Source: Dyella_B humi (GTDB taxonomy: Bacteria > Pseudomonadota > Gammaproteobacteria > Xanthomonadales > Rhodanobacteraceae). Taken from it: a DNA stretch of 64,000 nt. Positions 37,258-47,200 of the stretch are shown here, one piece after another. Made by a program: the position numbers and the translations under genes. The notes below the pieces were generated by a model. It saw nothing but the letters and a program-made list of their open reading frames with translations, was not told the origin of the DNA and searched no databases. The stretch spans positions 496,001 to 560,000 of the forward strand of contig NZ_JADIKI010000021.1 of the NCBI RefSeq assembly GCF_044904605.1, written 5' to 3'. Positions within the stretch are counted from its first letter, which is position 1. Every line of letters begins with the position of its first letter.

Positions 37258-38148
37258 ATGACCCGCAAGACACTCAAGGTCGCGCTGCTGCAGGAGACGC
37301 ACCGCGGCAGCCGCGACGCCAACCTGGATGCCATCGAAGCTGGCTTGCGCGAAGCTGCCGCGTCCGGTGCCGAACTTGTGCTGCTGCAGGAGCTGCACAA
37401 CGGCCCGTATTTCTGCCAGCACGAATCGGTGGACGAATTCGACACGGCGGAGACGATTCCGGGCCATAGCACCGCGCGCATCGGCAAGCTGGCCGAAGAG
37501 CTGAAGCTGGTGGTGGTGGCCTCGCTGTTCGAAAAGCGTGCCGCCGGGCTGTATCACAACACAGCGGTGGTGTTCGACCGCTCCGCGGCGATCGCCGGCA
37601 AGTATCGCAAGATGCACATTCCGGACGATCCGGCGTTCTACGAGAAGTTCTACTTCACGCCGGGCGATCTGGGCTTTGAACCGATCGACACCTCGGTGGG
37701 CCGCCTCGGCGTGCTGGTGTGCTGGGATCAGTGGTATCCGGAAGCGGCGCGGCTGATGGCGCTGGCCGGTGCAGAACTGCTGCTGTATCCCACTGCCATT
37801 GGCTGGGATCCGAACGACGAACAGGCCGAAAAGAGCCGTCAGCGTGAAGCGTGGATCACCGTGCAGCGCGGCCACGCGGTGGCGAACGGCCTGCCACTGC
37901 TGGCGTGCAACCGCACCGGCTTCGAGCCCGATCCGGCCGGCGTAGGCGCGGGCATCCAATTCTGGGGCAACAGCTTCGTGGCCGGTCCGCAGGGCGAATT
38001 CCTGGCCCAGGCCGACACCGACCAGCGTCAGTTGCTGGTGGTGGAGATCGATATGGCGCGCAGCGAACATGTGCGCCGCATCTGGCCGTTCCTGCGTGAC
38101 CGCCGCATTGATGCGTACGGTGATCTGCTGCGCCGTTTCCGCGATTGA
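37258..38148 (+). CDS. aguB: N-carbamoylputrescine amidase
   Basis: A 296-residue nitrilase-superfamily amidohydrolase that converts N-carbamoylputrescine to putrescine, CO2 and ammonia. The catalytic triad is visible: Glu45 (LLQELHNGPYF), Lys118 (KYRKMHIPDD) and Cys155 (VLVCWDQWYPEA). The HNGPYFCQ and FWGNSFVAGPQGE segments are typical for this enzyme rather than other nitrilases. It completes the agmatine route begun by aguA, from which it is separated by three genes and a repeat-filled gap, so it probably has its own promoter. Confidence 0.95.
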   Translation: MTRKTLKVALLQETHRGSRDANLDAIEAGLREAAASGAELVLLQELHNGPYFCQHESVDEFDTAETIPGHSTARIGKLAEELKLVVVASLFEKRAAGLYHNTAVVFDRSAAIAGKYRKMHIPDDPAFYEKFYFTPGDLGFEPIDTSVGRLGVLVCWDQWYPEAARLMALAGAELLLYPTAIGWDPNDEQAEKSRQREAWITVQRGHAVANGLPLLACNRTGFEPDPAGVGAGIQFWGNSFVAGPQGEFLAQADTDQRQLLVVEIDMARSEHVRRIWPFLRDRRIDAYGDLLRRFRD

Positions 38149-38242
38149 TTCACACCGCGGCTCGCAAGTCGGCACGCGCCGGCTTGCGCCCTGCATCCCA
38201 CACCCCCATGCTGGGCCTATTCCCCAAGCCACTCCCTTTCGC

Positions 38243-39475
38243 ATGAGCGTTCCCGAAACCGATCTTCGCCCCATGCCTGACCTCCGCGGCCAGCCGATCG
38301 AACGCGTACAGCGCGACGGGGTGGAATACGTGGTGCTGGGTACCGCGCACGTGTCGCGCAGCAGCGTGGAGGCGGTGCAGGCGCTGCTCGCCAACGAATC
38401 CTTCGACGCCATCGCGGTGGAGCTGTGCGAAAGCCGCGCCCAAGGCATGCGCGATCCGGAAGCGTTCAAGCAGATGGATCTGTTTCGCGTGATCCGCGAG
38501 GGCAAGGCCGGCATGGTCGCAGCAAGCCTAGTGCTTTCCACCTTCCAGAAACGCCTAGCCGATCAGTACGGCATTCAACCCGGCGCCGAAATGAAAGCGG
38601 CGATGGACGGTGCCACCGAACGCAACGTGCCGCTGTGGCTGATCGATCGCGAAGTAGGCACCACGCTCAAGCGCGCCTGGCACGGCGTGGGTTTCTGGCA
38701 GCGTTTCGGCCTGCTCGGTGGTCTGCTGGCCAGCGTATTCGAGCGCGAGACGATCGATGAGAAAGAAATCGAGAAGCTCAAGCAAGGCGACATGCTGGAA
38801 AGTGCCTTCAGCGAGTTCGCCACCGAATCGGAACCGCTGTACCGCAGCCTGATCGCCGAGCGCGACGCTTACATGGCGGCACGCCTGCGCGAGGAAGCCG
38901 GGCGCTCCGTGACAGCGAATCCGTGCAAGGTGCTGGTAGTGATCGGCGCGGGACATCTAAAAGGCCTGTGCGAGCACTTGCGCATTCAGCAGGCCGACCC
39001 GAGCGTGACAGTCGCCGAACTGGCGCAGACGCCGCCCAAGGCGCAATGGCCAAAGTGGGTCGCCGTCGGGCTGGTGCTGCTGGTGTTTGCCGCGATCGGC
39101 TACGCCTTCCATCGCAACACGGCGCTGGGCGCGCAAGCCCTGCGTGACTGGGTGCTGTTCACCGGCGGCTTCGCCGCGCTGGGCGCATTGCTGGCACGCG
39201 CGCATCCCTTGAGCATTCTCGCCGCGTTCGTCGCCGCACCAATCAAACCGTTCCGGCCCGGCATTCCCGCCGGCGGCATCAGCGCCATGGTGGAGGTGTG
39301 GGTACGCCGCCCCCGCGTGGCGGATTTCGAAAGCCTGCGCGACGACATCGTGCACTGGAGCGGTTGGTGGACCAACCGTGTAGCGCGCACGCTGCTCAAC
39401 TTCTTCCTGGTGAGTTTGGGCACCATCGTCGGCGAATACTCCGCCGGCATTCACATCCTTAAGAGCCTGTTCTGA
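38243..39475 (+). CDS. TraB/PrgY family membrane protein
   Basis: A 410-residue protein of the TraB family, named after enterococcal pheromone-shutdown proteins and related to the TIKI metalloprotease fold. The N-terminal domain has the GTAHVSRSSVEAV motif (about residues 35-47), the AVELCESRAQGM strand and VVIGAGHLKGL. From about residue 275 there are several membrane helices (WVAVGLVLLVFAAIGYAF and following). The start ATG 38243 is chosen because the upstream frame overlaps aguB and is not family-like. Function in bacteria is unclear. Confidence 0.88.
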   Translation: MSVPETDLRPMPDLRGQPIERVQRDGVEYVVLGTAHVSRSSVEAVQALLANESFDAIAVELCESRAQGMRDPEAFKQMDLFRVIREGKAGMVAASLVLSTFQKRLADQYGIQPGAEMKAAMDGATERNVPLWLIDREVGTTLKRAWHGVGFWQRFGLLGGLLASVFERETIDEKEIEKLKQGDMLESAFSEFATESEPLYRSLIAERDAYMAARLREEAGRSVTANPCKVLVVIGAGHLKGLCEHLRIQQADPSVTVAELAQTPPKAQWPKWVAVGLVLLVFAAIGYAFHRNTALGAQALRDWVLFTGGFAALGALLARAHPLSILAAFVAAPIKPFRPGIPAGGISAMVEVWVRRPRVADFESLRDDIVHWSGWWTNRVARTLLNFFLVSLGTIVGEYSAGIHILKSLF

Positions 39476-39478
39476 TTT

Positions 39479-39510
39479 GCCGCAGCGCGCCACGCGCTGC
39501 GCGGCTTTTT
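39479..39510 (+). terminator. Intrinsic terminator after the TraB gene
   Basis: Four bases after the stop codon, GCCGCAGCGCG and CGCGCTGCGCGGC form a GC stem with a small bulge and a short loop, followed by TTTTT. It separates the TraB gene from the cytochrome genes. Confidence 0.8.
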
Positions 39511-39616
39511 GTCGCTCCCCACCGCCTGCTGCGCCCATTGTGACGGCTGAGCGGCAACCTCTATACTCGGTCAAATACGTTGCATGCATCCGCTGGAACC
39601 TGAGGGGATCCTATCG

Positions 39617-39949
39617 ATGGTTCGACTGCAATTGTTGTTTGGCCTCACCGCCGTTTCCGCTGCCCTGATCTGTTCCAGCCCTGCCCATGCAACGGGCGAC
39701 AAGGCCAATGGCCGCACGCTCGTCTATACCTGCAACGGTTGCCATGGTGTTCCCGGCACCAACAACGCCTATCCGCAGTATCCGGTGCCGAAGATCGTCG
39801 GGCAGAACGAGCAATACCTGATCAGTGCGCTGCATGAGTACAAGTCGGGCGATCGCACACACCCGACCATGATGGCGCAGGCGCAGAGCCTCTCCGAGCA
39901 GGAGATTCAGGACATCGCCGCCTATCTTTCCAGCATCGCTTCGAAGTAA
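39617..39949 (+). CDS. Periplasmic class I cytochrome c
   Basis: A 110-residue exported monohaem cytochrome c. A signal peptide (1 to about 25, ending SPAHA) is followed by the haem-attachment motif CNGCHG and a later Met-containing segment (HPTMMAQ) that supplies the distal ligand. EIQDIAAYLSSI is the usual C-terminal helix. I use ATG 39617, which gives a clean signal peptide; an upstream ATG at 39584 is in frame. A closely related cytochrome follows 21 bp downstream, so they are a tandem pair. Confidence 0.9.
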   Translation: MVRLQLLFGLTAVSAALICSSPAHATGDKANGRTLVYTCNGCHGVPGTNNAYPQYPVPKIVGQNEQYLISALHEYKSGDRTHPTMMAQAQSLSEQEIQDIAAYLSSIASK

Positions 39950-39970
39950 AGCCCCAAGGATTCCATCTGC

Positions 39971-40321
39971 ATGAAACGCGCGCTTACGCTGCTCTCGTTC
40001 GGTATGGCTCTTGCGCTGGCTTCGGCGCCGCTGCTGGCCGCCGGCAATGCCGCCAACGGCAAGGCCAAGGCTGCCGCCTGCTTCGCCTGCCATGGCGCCG
40101 ACGGCAATGCGGTCGATCCGCAATATCCGCGCCTTGCCGGTCAGTACAACGAATACGTCCAGCAGGCATTGCACGAATACAAGGACGGTCGCCGCAATAA
40201 CCCGATCATGAAAGGGTTCACCGCGACGCTTTCCGATCAGGATATCCAGGACATCGCCGCGTATTACTCGTCATTGTCGACGAAGCTGGATACGTTGCAG
40301 GGGCACGTGCAGGGCGATTGA
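39971..40321 (+). CDS. Periplasmic class I cytochrome c (second of tandem pair)
   Basis: A 116-residue exported monohaem cytochrome c. The signal peptide ends near LLAAGNA (about residue 24). The haem motif is CFACHG, with NPIMKGF carrying the probable axial Met and DIQDIAAYYSSL as the C-terminal helix. The layout and several segments (HEYKDG, DIAAY) match the preceding gene, so the two arose by duplication. AAGGATT lies before the start codon. Together they resemble the halves of a dihaem cytochrome c4, which carries electrons to terminal oxidases. Confidence 0.9.
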   Translation: MKRALTLLSFGMALALASAPLLAAGNAANGKAKAAACFACHGADGNAVDPQYPRLAGQYNEYVQQALHEYKDGRRNNPIMKGFTATLSDQDIQDIAAYYSSLSTKLDTLQGHVQGD

Positions 40322-40329
40322 CTTGATTA

Positions 40330-40357
40330 CTCCCTCTCCACGGAGGGGAGTAGGGAG
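40330..40357. terminator. Palindrome between cytochrome and nfuA genes
   Basis: The CTC-rich palindrome CTCCCTCTCC/GGAGGGGAGTAGGGAG lies between two convergent genes and may stop transcription from both sides. It has no T tract, so this is a weak call; it also belongs to the intergenic repeat family. Confidence 0.35.
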
Positions 40358-40372
40358 AAAAGCAGCAGCACG

Positions 40373-40981
40373 TCAGCCCATCGCGGACTGCCCTTCCTTC
40401 TTGCTGTAATACGGATTGGCACCGCCCTTGTGGTCGGTCGCATCACGCACAGCGGTGATTTCCGGTACGCGTTCGCGCAAGGTTTTCTCCACGCCATGCT
40501 TGAGCGTGACGTCGACCATGCCGCAACCATGGCAGCCGCCGCCGAACTGCAGCAGCACCACGCCATCGGCGTTGACTTCGAGCAGGCTTACGCGGCCTCC
40601 GTGCGCCGCGATGCGCGGGTTCACCTCGGCATCCAGTACGTAACGCACGCGCTCGACCAGTCCCGCTTCCATGCCTGGCAGTTCGCCCTTGATCTTCGGT
40701 GCGCGGATATTGAGCTGGCCACCGGTCTGATTGGGTTCGTAATCGATGGTGGCGCTTTCCAGCCAGCGTGCGCTGTCGCCTTCGATGTAGAAGTTGAAGC
40801 CCTGGCATTCCACTATCCACTCGCCGCCGGTGAGTTCCTGCGGCTCACAGAATTCCAGCTCGCAGTCGGCAGCCGGCGTGCCCGGCGAGGTGACGCGCAG
40901 GCGGATGCCTAAGCCATCGATGCCTTGCGGGGCGAGTAGGCGCAGAAAATGTTGCTGCGCGCGTTCGGAAATCTCGATCAT
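40373..40981 (-). CDS. nfuA: Fe-S biogenesis protein NfuA
   Basis: A 202-residue iron-sulfur carrier. The N-terminal degenerate A-type scaffold domain (about 1-95) includes LRLRVTSPGTPAADCELEF-like sequence. The C-terminal Nfu domain has the cluster-binding CxxC in GGCHGCGMVDVTL (about residues 148-160). It delivers 4Fe-4S clusters under oxidative or iron stress. ATG 40981 gives the usual MIEISERAQ opening. It is about ten residues longer than E. coli NfuA at the C-terminus. Confidence 0.95.
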   Translation of the reverse strand: MIEISERAQQHFLRLLAPQGIDGLGIRLRVTSPGTPAADCELEFCEPQELTGGEWIVECQGFNFYIEGDSARWLESATIDYEPNQTGGQLNIRAPKIKGELPGMEAGLVERVRYVLDAEVNPRIAAHGGRVSLLEVNADGVVLLQFGGGCHGCGMVDVTLKHGVEKTLRERVPEITAVRDATDHKGGANPYYSKKEGQSAMG

Positions 40982-41122
40982 GCCTGCTCCGGAACCACTA
41001 GTTTCAAGGCCCGCGCGGGTCGGGCTCTATACCGCACCATTTTAGTCCTGTTTCGCAGTGAATGTTCGTACTGAGTATTTTCGCGTACAGTTTCGGCGTT
41101 TGAGCGCACGATGGAGATCGCC

Positions 41123-41464
41123 ATGACCGCCCTTCCGCTATCCGCCCAGCACTGCCAGCCGCGCAAAGGCAAGGAGCACGCGTTGGACGAGACAGCCGTT
41201 GCCGCGCTGTTACCGCTGGTGCCCGGCTGGAAGCTCAGCGCGCAAGGTGACGCCTTGGTGAAGGATTTCCGCTTCGAGAACTTTCATCACACGTTGGGCT
41301 TCATCAGTGCGGTGGGCTTCATGGCCAATCATGAGGACCACCATCCGGATATCGAGGCCGGCTACGGGCATTGCAAGCTGCGCTGGTCGACGCATGACGT
41401 GGGCGGTTTGTCGTTGAACGACTTCATCTGCGCGGCGCGCGTCGACGCCCTGCTCGAACGTTGA
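41123..41464 (+). CDS. phhB: Pterin-4a-carbinolamine dehydratase
   Basis: A 113-residue enzyme that dehydrates 4a-hydroxytetrahydrobiopterin, recycling the cofactor of phenylalanine hydroxylase. The signature is GFMANHEDHHPDIEAGY followed by VRWSTHD-like LRWSTHDVGGLS. I chose ATG 41123, which has GGAG six bases upstream; an in-frame ATG at 41111 is possible. No phenylalanine hydroxylase gene is in the window. The stop overlaps the start of the next gene. Confidence 0.93.
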   Translation: MTALPLSAQHCQPRKGKEHALDETAVAALLPLVPGWKLSAQGDALVKDFRFENFHHTLGFISAVGFMANHEDHHPDIEAGYGHCKLRWSTHDVGGLSLNDFICAARVDALLER

Positions 41465-42966
41465 TCAAAACCGAGCGCATCCGGACCGCGTGGGCATTTG
41501 CCGGCTACCTGCTGGTCGCCATCGTCGCCTGCGTGGCGCTCGGCTGGCTGGCGGCGCGGATAGCCGCCAATCAGTTGCTCGACCAGGCCCAGCAGCAGCT
41601 GGCTCGCGTAGAAACCGGTCAGCCGTTGTGGCGATGGCAACTGCGCAAGCCGCACGACCTGATCGCAGGACGTGCGTTCGGCAACGCCACGGTAGCGCTC
41701 GACGGTGGCGCGCTGCGTATCACCGGCGAAGATGGCAGCCCTTTCGAACTGGGATTACCGATTGCATGGTCGCTGGATCTACGGCACTGGCCGATCCTGC
41801 AACTCGAACTGCAAAGCAGCGCCGCGGGCACGCTAGGCGTGGTATGGCAAGGCAGCCAGACGCCTGCATGCCTGGCGCTTGCCGCCCGAGCGCTGACGCC
41901 TGACACACGCAGCCTGCGCGTCGACTTGCGCAGCCTCGACTGGAAAAGCGCTGACCACAGCAATTGTGCAACACCAGGCATCGCGCAGATGCTGCGTTTG
42001 CGCATCCAGCTTCCCAGCCATGCAAGTTTGCGCATCGCCTCGGCGGAGCTGTTGACTACCGAGCCGATGCCGCACTTGCAGGATGTCTCTATCGACTTGC
42101 CGGAAAAGGTAGAACTCAGCGAACAAACCGTCGACCGTGCGCAGCACTGGCCCATGCCGTTGTTCCGCCTGCCCGATGACGCCAGCACGGAAACCATGCT
42201 TTCGCTGCGCGACCAGTTGCGCGCCCGCTGGCCCGCGGCGCTGATCGTGCCGGCTGATGCCGCACCGCAAGCAACGCCAACCGTCTCCGCACACACAGCT
42301 GTAACGTGGATCGCCTGCGCCATATATCTCGTTGCCCTGGCCTGGCTGGTATGGCGACCCGTGAAAGGTCGCTGGCGCCCTTGGATCGAGATCACCGGCT
42401 GCCTGCTGGGTCCGCTATGGCTGGTGATGGGCTTGAACTGGGGTTTGCGCCCCACGCCGCTAGGCTTGGCAGCGTTCGGTGGCGGGTTGGCCTATGCGCT
42501 GGCGATCGAGCGCCGCCATTTGCAAAGGTTGTGGCGCTGGCCTGCAGCGGGACGCGACTGGTTGTGGCCGCTGACCATGCTGCTAGTTACCACGCTGCTG
42601 ATTCTTTTCTATGGTCACGCGTTACGCCCGCTGCCGCTGGGACACGTCATCGCCTATTTCGCATGGGCCTGGCTGCAGCAATGGTTGATGCTGATCGTGC
42701 TGCTGCGACGCTTCGAGCAGATCTTGCTCCGGCCGGGCTGGGCGATTGTTCCGGTGGCCTTGGTGTTCGCGCTACTGCACACGCCCAACGGCATGTTGAT
42801 GCAGCTGTGCTTTGTCAGCGAGCTGTGGTGGGCATGGTGCTTCCTGCGCTCGCGCAGCGTGCTGCCGATCGCGCTGGCGCATGCGACTTGCGCCTTGCTG
42901 GTGGAATCGGGTCTGACCGGCGGCCTGGTGCGCTCGCTGGAAGTTAGCGCGCGCTTTTTCCTTTAG
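41461..42966 (+). CDS. Membrane protein with degenerate CPBP (CAAX protease-like) domain
   Basis: A 501-residue protein with one N-terminal membrane helix (about 12-32), a large periplasmic beta-rich region (about 35-275) and a C-terminal set of about seven helices. The helices show FALLHTPN and PIALAHATCALL, which resemble CPBP motifs 2 and 3. At the place of motif 1 (EExxxR) it reads LQQWLML, so the catalytic Glu pair is absent and protease activity is doubtful. It starts with TTG at 41461, overlapping the phhB stop (TTGA), which suggests coupling. It overlaps the convergent rluC by 23 bp. Confidence 0.7.
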   Translation: MIKTERIRTAWAFAGYLLVAIVACVALGWLAARIAANQLLDQAQQQLARVETGQPLWRWQLRKPHDLIAGRAFGNATVALDGGALRITGEDGSPFELGLPIAWSLDLRHWPILQLELQSSAAGTLGVVWQGSQTPACLALAARALTPDTRSLRVDLRSLDWKSADHSNCATPGIAQMLRLRIQLPSHASLRIASAELLTTEPMPHLQDVSIDLPEKVELSEQTVDRAQHWPMPLFRLPDDASTETMLSLRDQLRARWPAALIVPADAAPQATPTVSAHTAVTWIACAIYLVALAWLVWRPVKGRWRPWIEITGCLLGPLWLVMGLNWGLRPTPLGLAAFGGGLAYALAIERRHLQRLWRWPAAGRDWLWPLTMLLVTTLLILFYGHALRPLPLGHVIAYFAWAWLQQWLMLIVLLRRFEQILLRPGWAIVPVALVFALLHTPNGMLMQLCFVSELWWAWCFLRSRSVLPIALAHATCALLVESGLTGGLVRSLEVSARFFL

Positions 42967-43912
42967 CGGCAAGCGTATCCAGAACATTCTTCAGATCTTC
43001 TGGCAATGGCGCGGAAAAGCTATAGCTGCGGCCATCCAGCTCGAACGCCAAGTGCGAGGCGTGCAGAAACAATCGATTCAATCCCTTTCCACGGAGGCGC
43101 TTGTTCGCTTCCTTATCGCCATATTTGGCGTCTCCAGCCAGCGGATGGCCGATGTGCGCAGCGTGCACGCGGATCTGATGGGTGCGGCCTGTGCCCAAGG
43201 TGGCCTGCATCAGGCGCGCGCCGGGGTATTGCTCCATCTCGCGGAAAAAAGTGAGCGACGGCTTGCCATCATCCGCCACCCGCACCATCCGTTCGCCGCC
43301 CTGTAGCACCGACTTCTTCAGGGGCGCATTTACATCGAACTTTGCTTTCTGAGGATGTCCCACCATCAGGCAGAGGTACTGCTTGGTGACCTCACCGGCA
43401 CGGATCGCCGCCTGTAGCCCGGTCAGCCCGGCACGGGTTCGCGCGAACACCAGCACTCCGCTGGTGTCGCGGTCCAGACGGTGCACCAGTTCCAGGTGAT
43501 CCTTCGGGCGGGCCTGCCTAAGCAGCTCGATCGCCCCGAAGCTGACCCCGCTACCGCCGTGGCTGGCCATGCCGGACGGCTTATCGATCACCAGAAAGTG
43601 CTTATCCTCGAAGATCACCGCATCGGCCACGGCCGCCAGTGCCCCCTCGGGAGCGCCCTGCTCAGCTGGGCGCTCGGCCACCCGCACTGGCGGGATGCGC
43701 AGCATATCGCCCTGGCTGAGACGCGTATCTGGCTTGGCGCGCTTGCCGTTCACGCGCACCTGCCCGGTGCGCAATAGCCGGTAAATCATGCTCTTGGGCA
43801 CCCCTTTGAGCAGGGTCACCAGGGCGTTGTCGATGCGCTGGCCATCGCGCTCTGGACCGATCTCTACTTGACGCACCCCTTGAGGTACATCGGGGGAAGT
43901 TGCCGTCTGCAT
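42944..43912 (-). CDS. rluC: 23S rRNA pseudouridine synthase RluC
   Basis: A 322-residue enzyme of the RluA family, likely making pseudouridine 955, 2504 and 2580 in 23S rRNA. The N-terminal S4 domain (about 18-75) includes RLLRTGQVRVNGKRAKP. The catalytic domain has LVHRLDRDTSGVLVF with Asp147 as the nucleophile, and GRTHQIRVH downstream. I use ATG 43912; the frame extends eleven codons further. It is divergent from rne, as in E. coli and many gammaproteobacteria. Confidence 0.94.
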   Translation of the reverse strand: MQTATSPDVPQGVRQVEIGPERDGQRIDNALVTLLKGVPKSMIYRLLRTGQVRVNGKRAKPDTRLSQGDMLRIPPVRVAERPAEQGAPEGALAAVADAVIFEDKHFLVIDKPSGMASHGGSGVSFGAIELLRQARPKDHLELVHRLDRDTSGVLVFARTRAGLTGLQAAIRAGEVTKQYLCLMVGHPQKAKFDVNAPLKKSVLQGGERMVRVADDGKPSLTFFREMEQYPGARLMQATLGTGRTHQIRVHAAHIGHPLAGDAKYGDKEANKRLRGKGLNRLFLHASHLAFELDGRSYSFSAPLPEDLKNVLDTLAAKGKSAR

Positions 43913-44249
43913 TGAAAAAAACCTGGGGTGAGAGGATACTCGCACAGCGCTCAGCCCGGTCCCCCGACATCCGTTGAGGACTAGGCGCCCGCCTGTTACG
44001 CCGGCGAGGTTTGCTCCGGTCGGCCATCTTGGCAGCCGGTCGCAAACACCCTTTCATCGTAACGGTTCGGGTAGCCGCTTGTCCGGTTTTGTTAGCCAGG
44101 CAGTGCGGCGTGCGTGCAAAGAATCATCCCGGTATCGGGAACGTTACCGTTTATTTATGCCGCTTTACCGCAGCGGCGCGATCCCCGGATAGGCCGCCAC
44201 GCCAGGCGCCACCGCGGCGCGCGACGCGCGGCCAAGCCGAGGAATCACA
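43913..44249. promoter_or_regulatory. rluC-rne divergent region and long rne leader
   Basis: This 337-bp gap separates the divergent rluC and rne genes. In E. coli the corresponding rne leader is long and folds into hairpins that RNase E itself cleaves for autoregulation. This gap is long enough for such a leader, with GC-rich inverted segments around 44160-44245. I see no coding sequence and cannot assign promoters with confidence. Confidence 0.4.
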
Positions 44250-47200
44250 ATGAAAAGAATGTTGATCAACGCAACTCAGCGTGAAGAGTTGCGTGTGGCC
44301 ATCGTAGATGGCCAAACCCTTTACGATCTTGATATCGAAATCCCCTCCCGCGAACAGAAAAAAGCCAATATTTACAAAGGCCGCATCACTCGCGTCGAAC
44401 CCTCCCTCGAAGCCTGCTTTGTCGACTACGGCGCCGAACGCCACGGCTTCCTCCCCCTGAAGGAAATCGCCCGCGACTACTTCACGCCGGGCCTGGATCC
44501 TTATAAATCCAACATCCGCGATCTCCTTCGGGAAGGCCAGGAAGTGGTCGTCCAGGTGGAGAAGGAAGAGCGCGGCAACAAGGGCGCGGCGCTGACCACC
44601 TTCATCAGCCTGGCCGGCCGCTACATGGTGCTGATGCCGAACAACCCGAAGGCGGGTGGCGTCTCGCGTCGCATCGAGGGCGAAGACCGACAGGCGCTGA
44701 AGGAAGCCCTCGAGCATCTCACCGTCCCTGACGACATGGGCCTGATCGTGCGCACCGCCGGCATGGGCCGCGACGCCGAAGAGCTGCAGTGGGATCTGGA
44801 CTACCTGCTGGCCACCTGGAAAGCCATCTCCCAGGCCGCCAGCTCCCAGAAGGCGCCGTTCCTGATCTATCAGGAATCCAAGCTGTTCATCCGCGCCCTG
44901 CGCGACTACCTGCGCAACGACATCGGCGAGATCCTGGTCGACGAGGAATCGCTCTTCCAAGATGCCCGCGACTTCATGCAGCAGGTGATGCCCAACGCCC
45001 TGCGCAAGCTCAAGCTGTACAAAGACGATACCCCGCTGTTCTCGCGCTACCAGATCGAAACCCAGATCGAGAGTGCATTCGACCGCAGCGTGCGCCTGCC
45101 TTCCGGTGGTTCGATCGTGATCGATCAGACCGAGGCGCTGACCGCCATCGACATCAACTCCTCCAAGTCCACCAAGGGTGGTGACATCGAGGAGACGGCG
45201 TTCAATACCAACCTGGAAGCGGCGGCGGAGATCGCCCGTCAGTTGCGCATTCGCGACGCCGGTGGCTTGATCGTCATCGACTTCATCGACATGGACAGCC
45301 CCAAGCATCAGCGTGAAGTCGAGGAGCGTTTGAAGGATGCGGCCAAGCTCGACCGCGCGCGCATCCAGATCGGTCGTATCTCGCGCTTCGGCCTGCTGGA
45401 GATGTCTCGCCAGCGTTTGCGTCCGTCGCTGGGCGAGGCCACGCAGATCGTCTGCCCGCGCTGCGAAGGCCACGGCCACATCCGCAGCGTGGAGTCGCTA
45501 TCGTTGTCCACCCTGCGCTTGATCGAAGAACACGCGATGAAGGACAACACCGGCCAAGTGCTGGTGCAGGCTCCGTCGAGCGTGGCCAACTTCATGCTCA
45601 ACGAAAAGCGCGCCAGCGTGGTCGAAATCGAACTGCGCAACAAGGTGCACGTGGTGATCGTGGCGGACGACAAGCTCGAAACGCCGCATATCGAAATCCA
45701 ACGCATCCGTGAAGCGGACATGGGTGAGCACAGCAAACCCAGCTATGAGCGTCTCACTGCGGAAGAAGCCAACGTAGTGCGCAAGATGGGTCAGATGCTG
45801 GGCAGCAGCGAGCAGCCGGCTGTCAGCGGTATCTTGCCTAGCAGTCCTGCCCCGGTGCGTGAAGAAGAGCCGGCCACTGCGCCAGTTGCCGCTCCGGTGG
45901 CGAAGTCACAGCGCCAACCTGCCCCGGCCCCCGCACCGGCCGCATCGCAAGGCGGTTTCCTTTCCAAGCTGTTCGGCATGTTCCGCGGCAACGGTGCCGC
46001 CGTACCAGCACCCGCCCCTGCACCGGCCGCTCCCGTACGGCAGGAAAGCACGCGCGGCAGGCAGGACAACCGCCGCAACGAACAGCGCGCACGTGGCGAG
46101 CAGCCGCAGCGCCAGAATCAGCAACGCGAAGGCCGCGGCGCACAGCAGCAGCAAGGCAAGCATCAGGGCCAGCGCCAGCGCGGTGAACAGCAGGCGCAAG
46201 CACGCCAGCAGCCGCAGCAGGAGCGCAATAAGCAGGAACAGCCGCAGCGCCAGCCGAAGCCGGCACAGGTGAGCGAGGCTGCCGCAACCGAGCAACGCAG
46301 CAAACCGCAGAACGTCGAAGCAACCAAGCAGCCGCAGCAGGAACGCCAACCGCGTCAGCCGCAGCTGGAGCGGGCACAACAGCAGGCGAATCCGCCAGTT
46401 GCCACCAAGCCGGTGGAAACGCAGAAGCCTGCTGAGAAGCCGGCTACTGAAACCGCCGCGCCTGTCACTGTCGCTACTGTCGAAGACAACAGCATCGCTG
46501 CCGAGGCCGCGACCACGATGGAAAGCGCCGGCCAGTCGCGCCGCCGTCGCGGCCGTCGCGGTGGCCGTCGTCGTCGCCGTCACGAAGGCGCAGTCGCCGG
46601 TGCCGTGCAGAACGAACAGCTCGACACTCAGGATCTGGACGACGAGGATCGCGACGATCCGTCCGCGCTGGAAGCGGAGGCGCCGCAGGCAAAGCCTGAG
46701 TCCGCTACGCCGGCCGTTTCGCACGCGGTCGTATCAACGCCGGTGGACGAAGCACCTCACGCTGCTGCTCCGCCCGTAGAAACCCATGTGCCGACGCCAC
46801 TGAAGCCAGCAGTCGTCGACGAAGCGGAAACCATCAAGGCCTCCTCTGTCGAACGGGAAGCCGCTCCCCTCGTGGCCGATGAGGATCACGCCGCGGCGCC
46901 GCTCATCGTCGCGCCAGCACCGGTGCCGTCATCGTTCAACCTGCCCGTGCTTCCGCCTATTCCGGCGCACGAAGCTGTGGCGGAAGAAGCACCAGTGGTT
47001 TCCGAAGAAACTGCGACGGCTCAGTCGCATGAGGAGACGCCGGTAGCTCAGACTGAAGTAGTCACCGTTACGGTGCCGCACGAAGCTGAGCCGGCTGCGA
47101 ACGAAGCAAGCGTGGTTGAATCGATCGTCACTGCTGAGGTGAAGCACACGGACGAGCCGGTGCTGGTCGAGCCCCCTGTCGCTGAAACTCTCGAAGCGCC

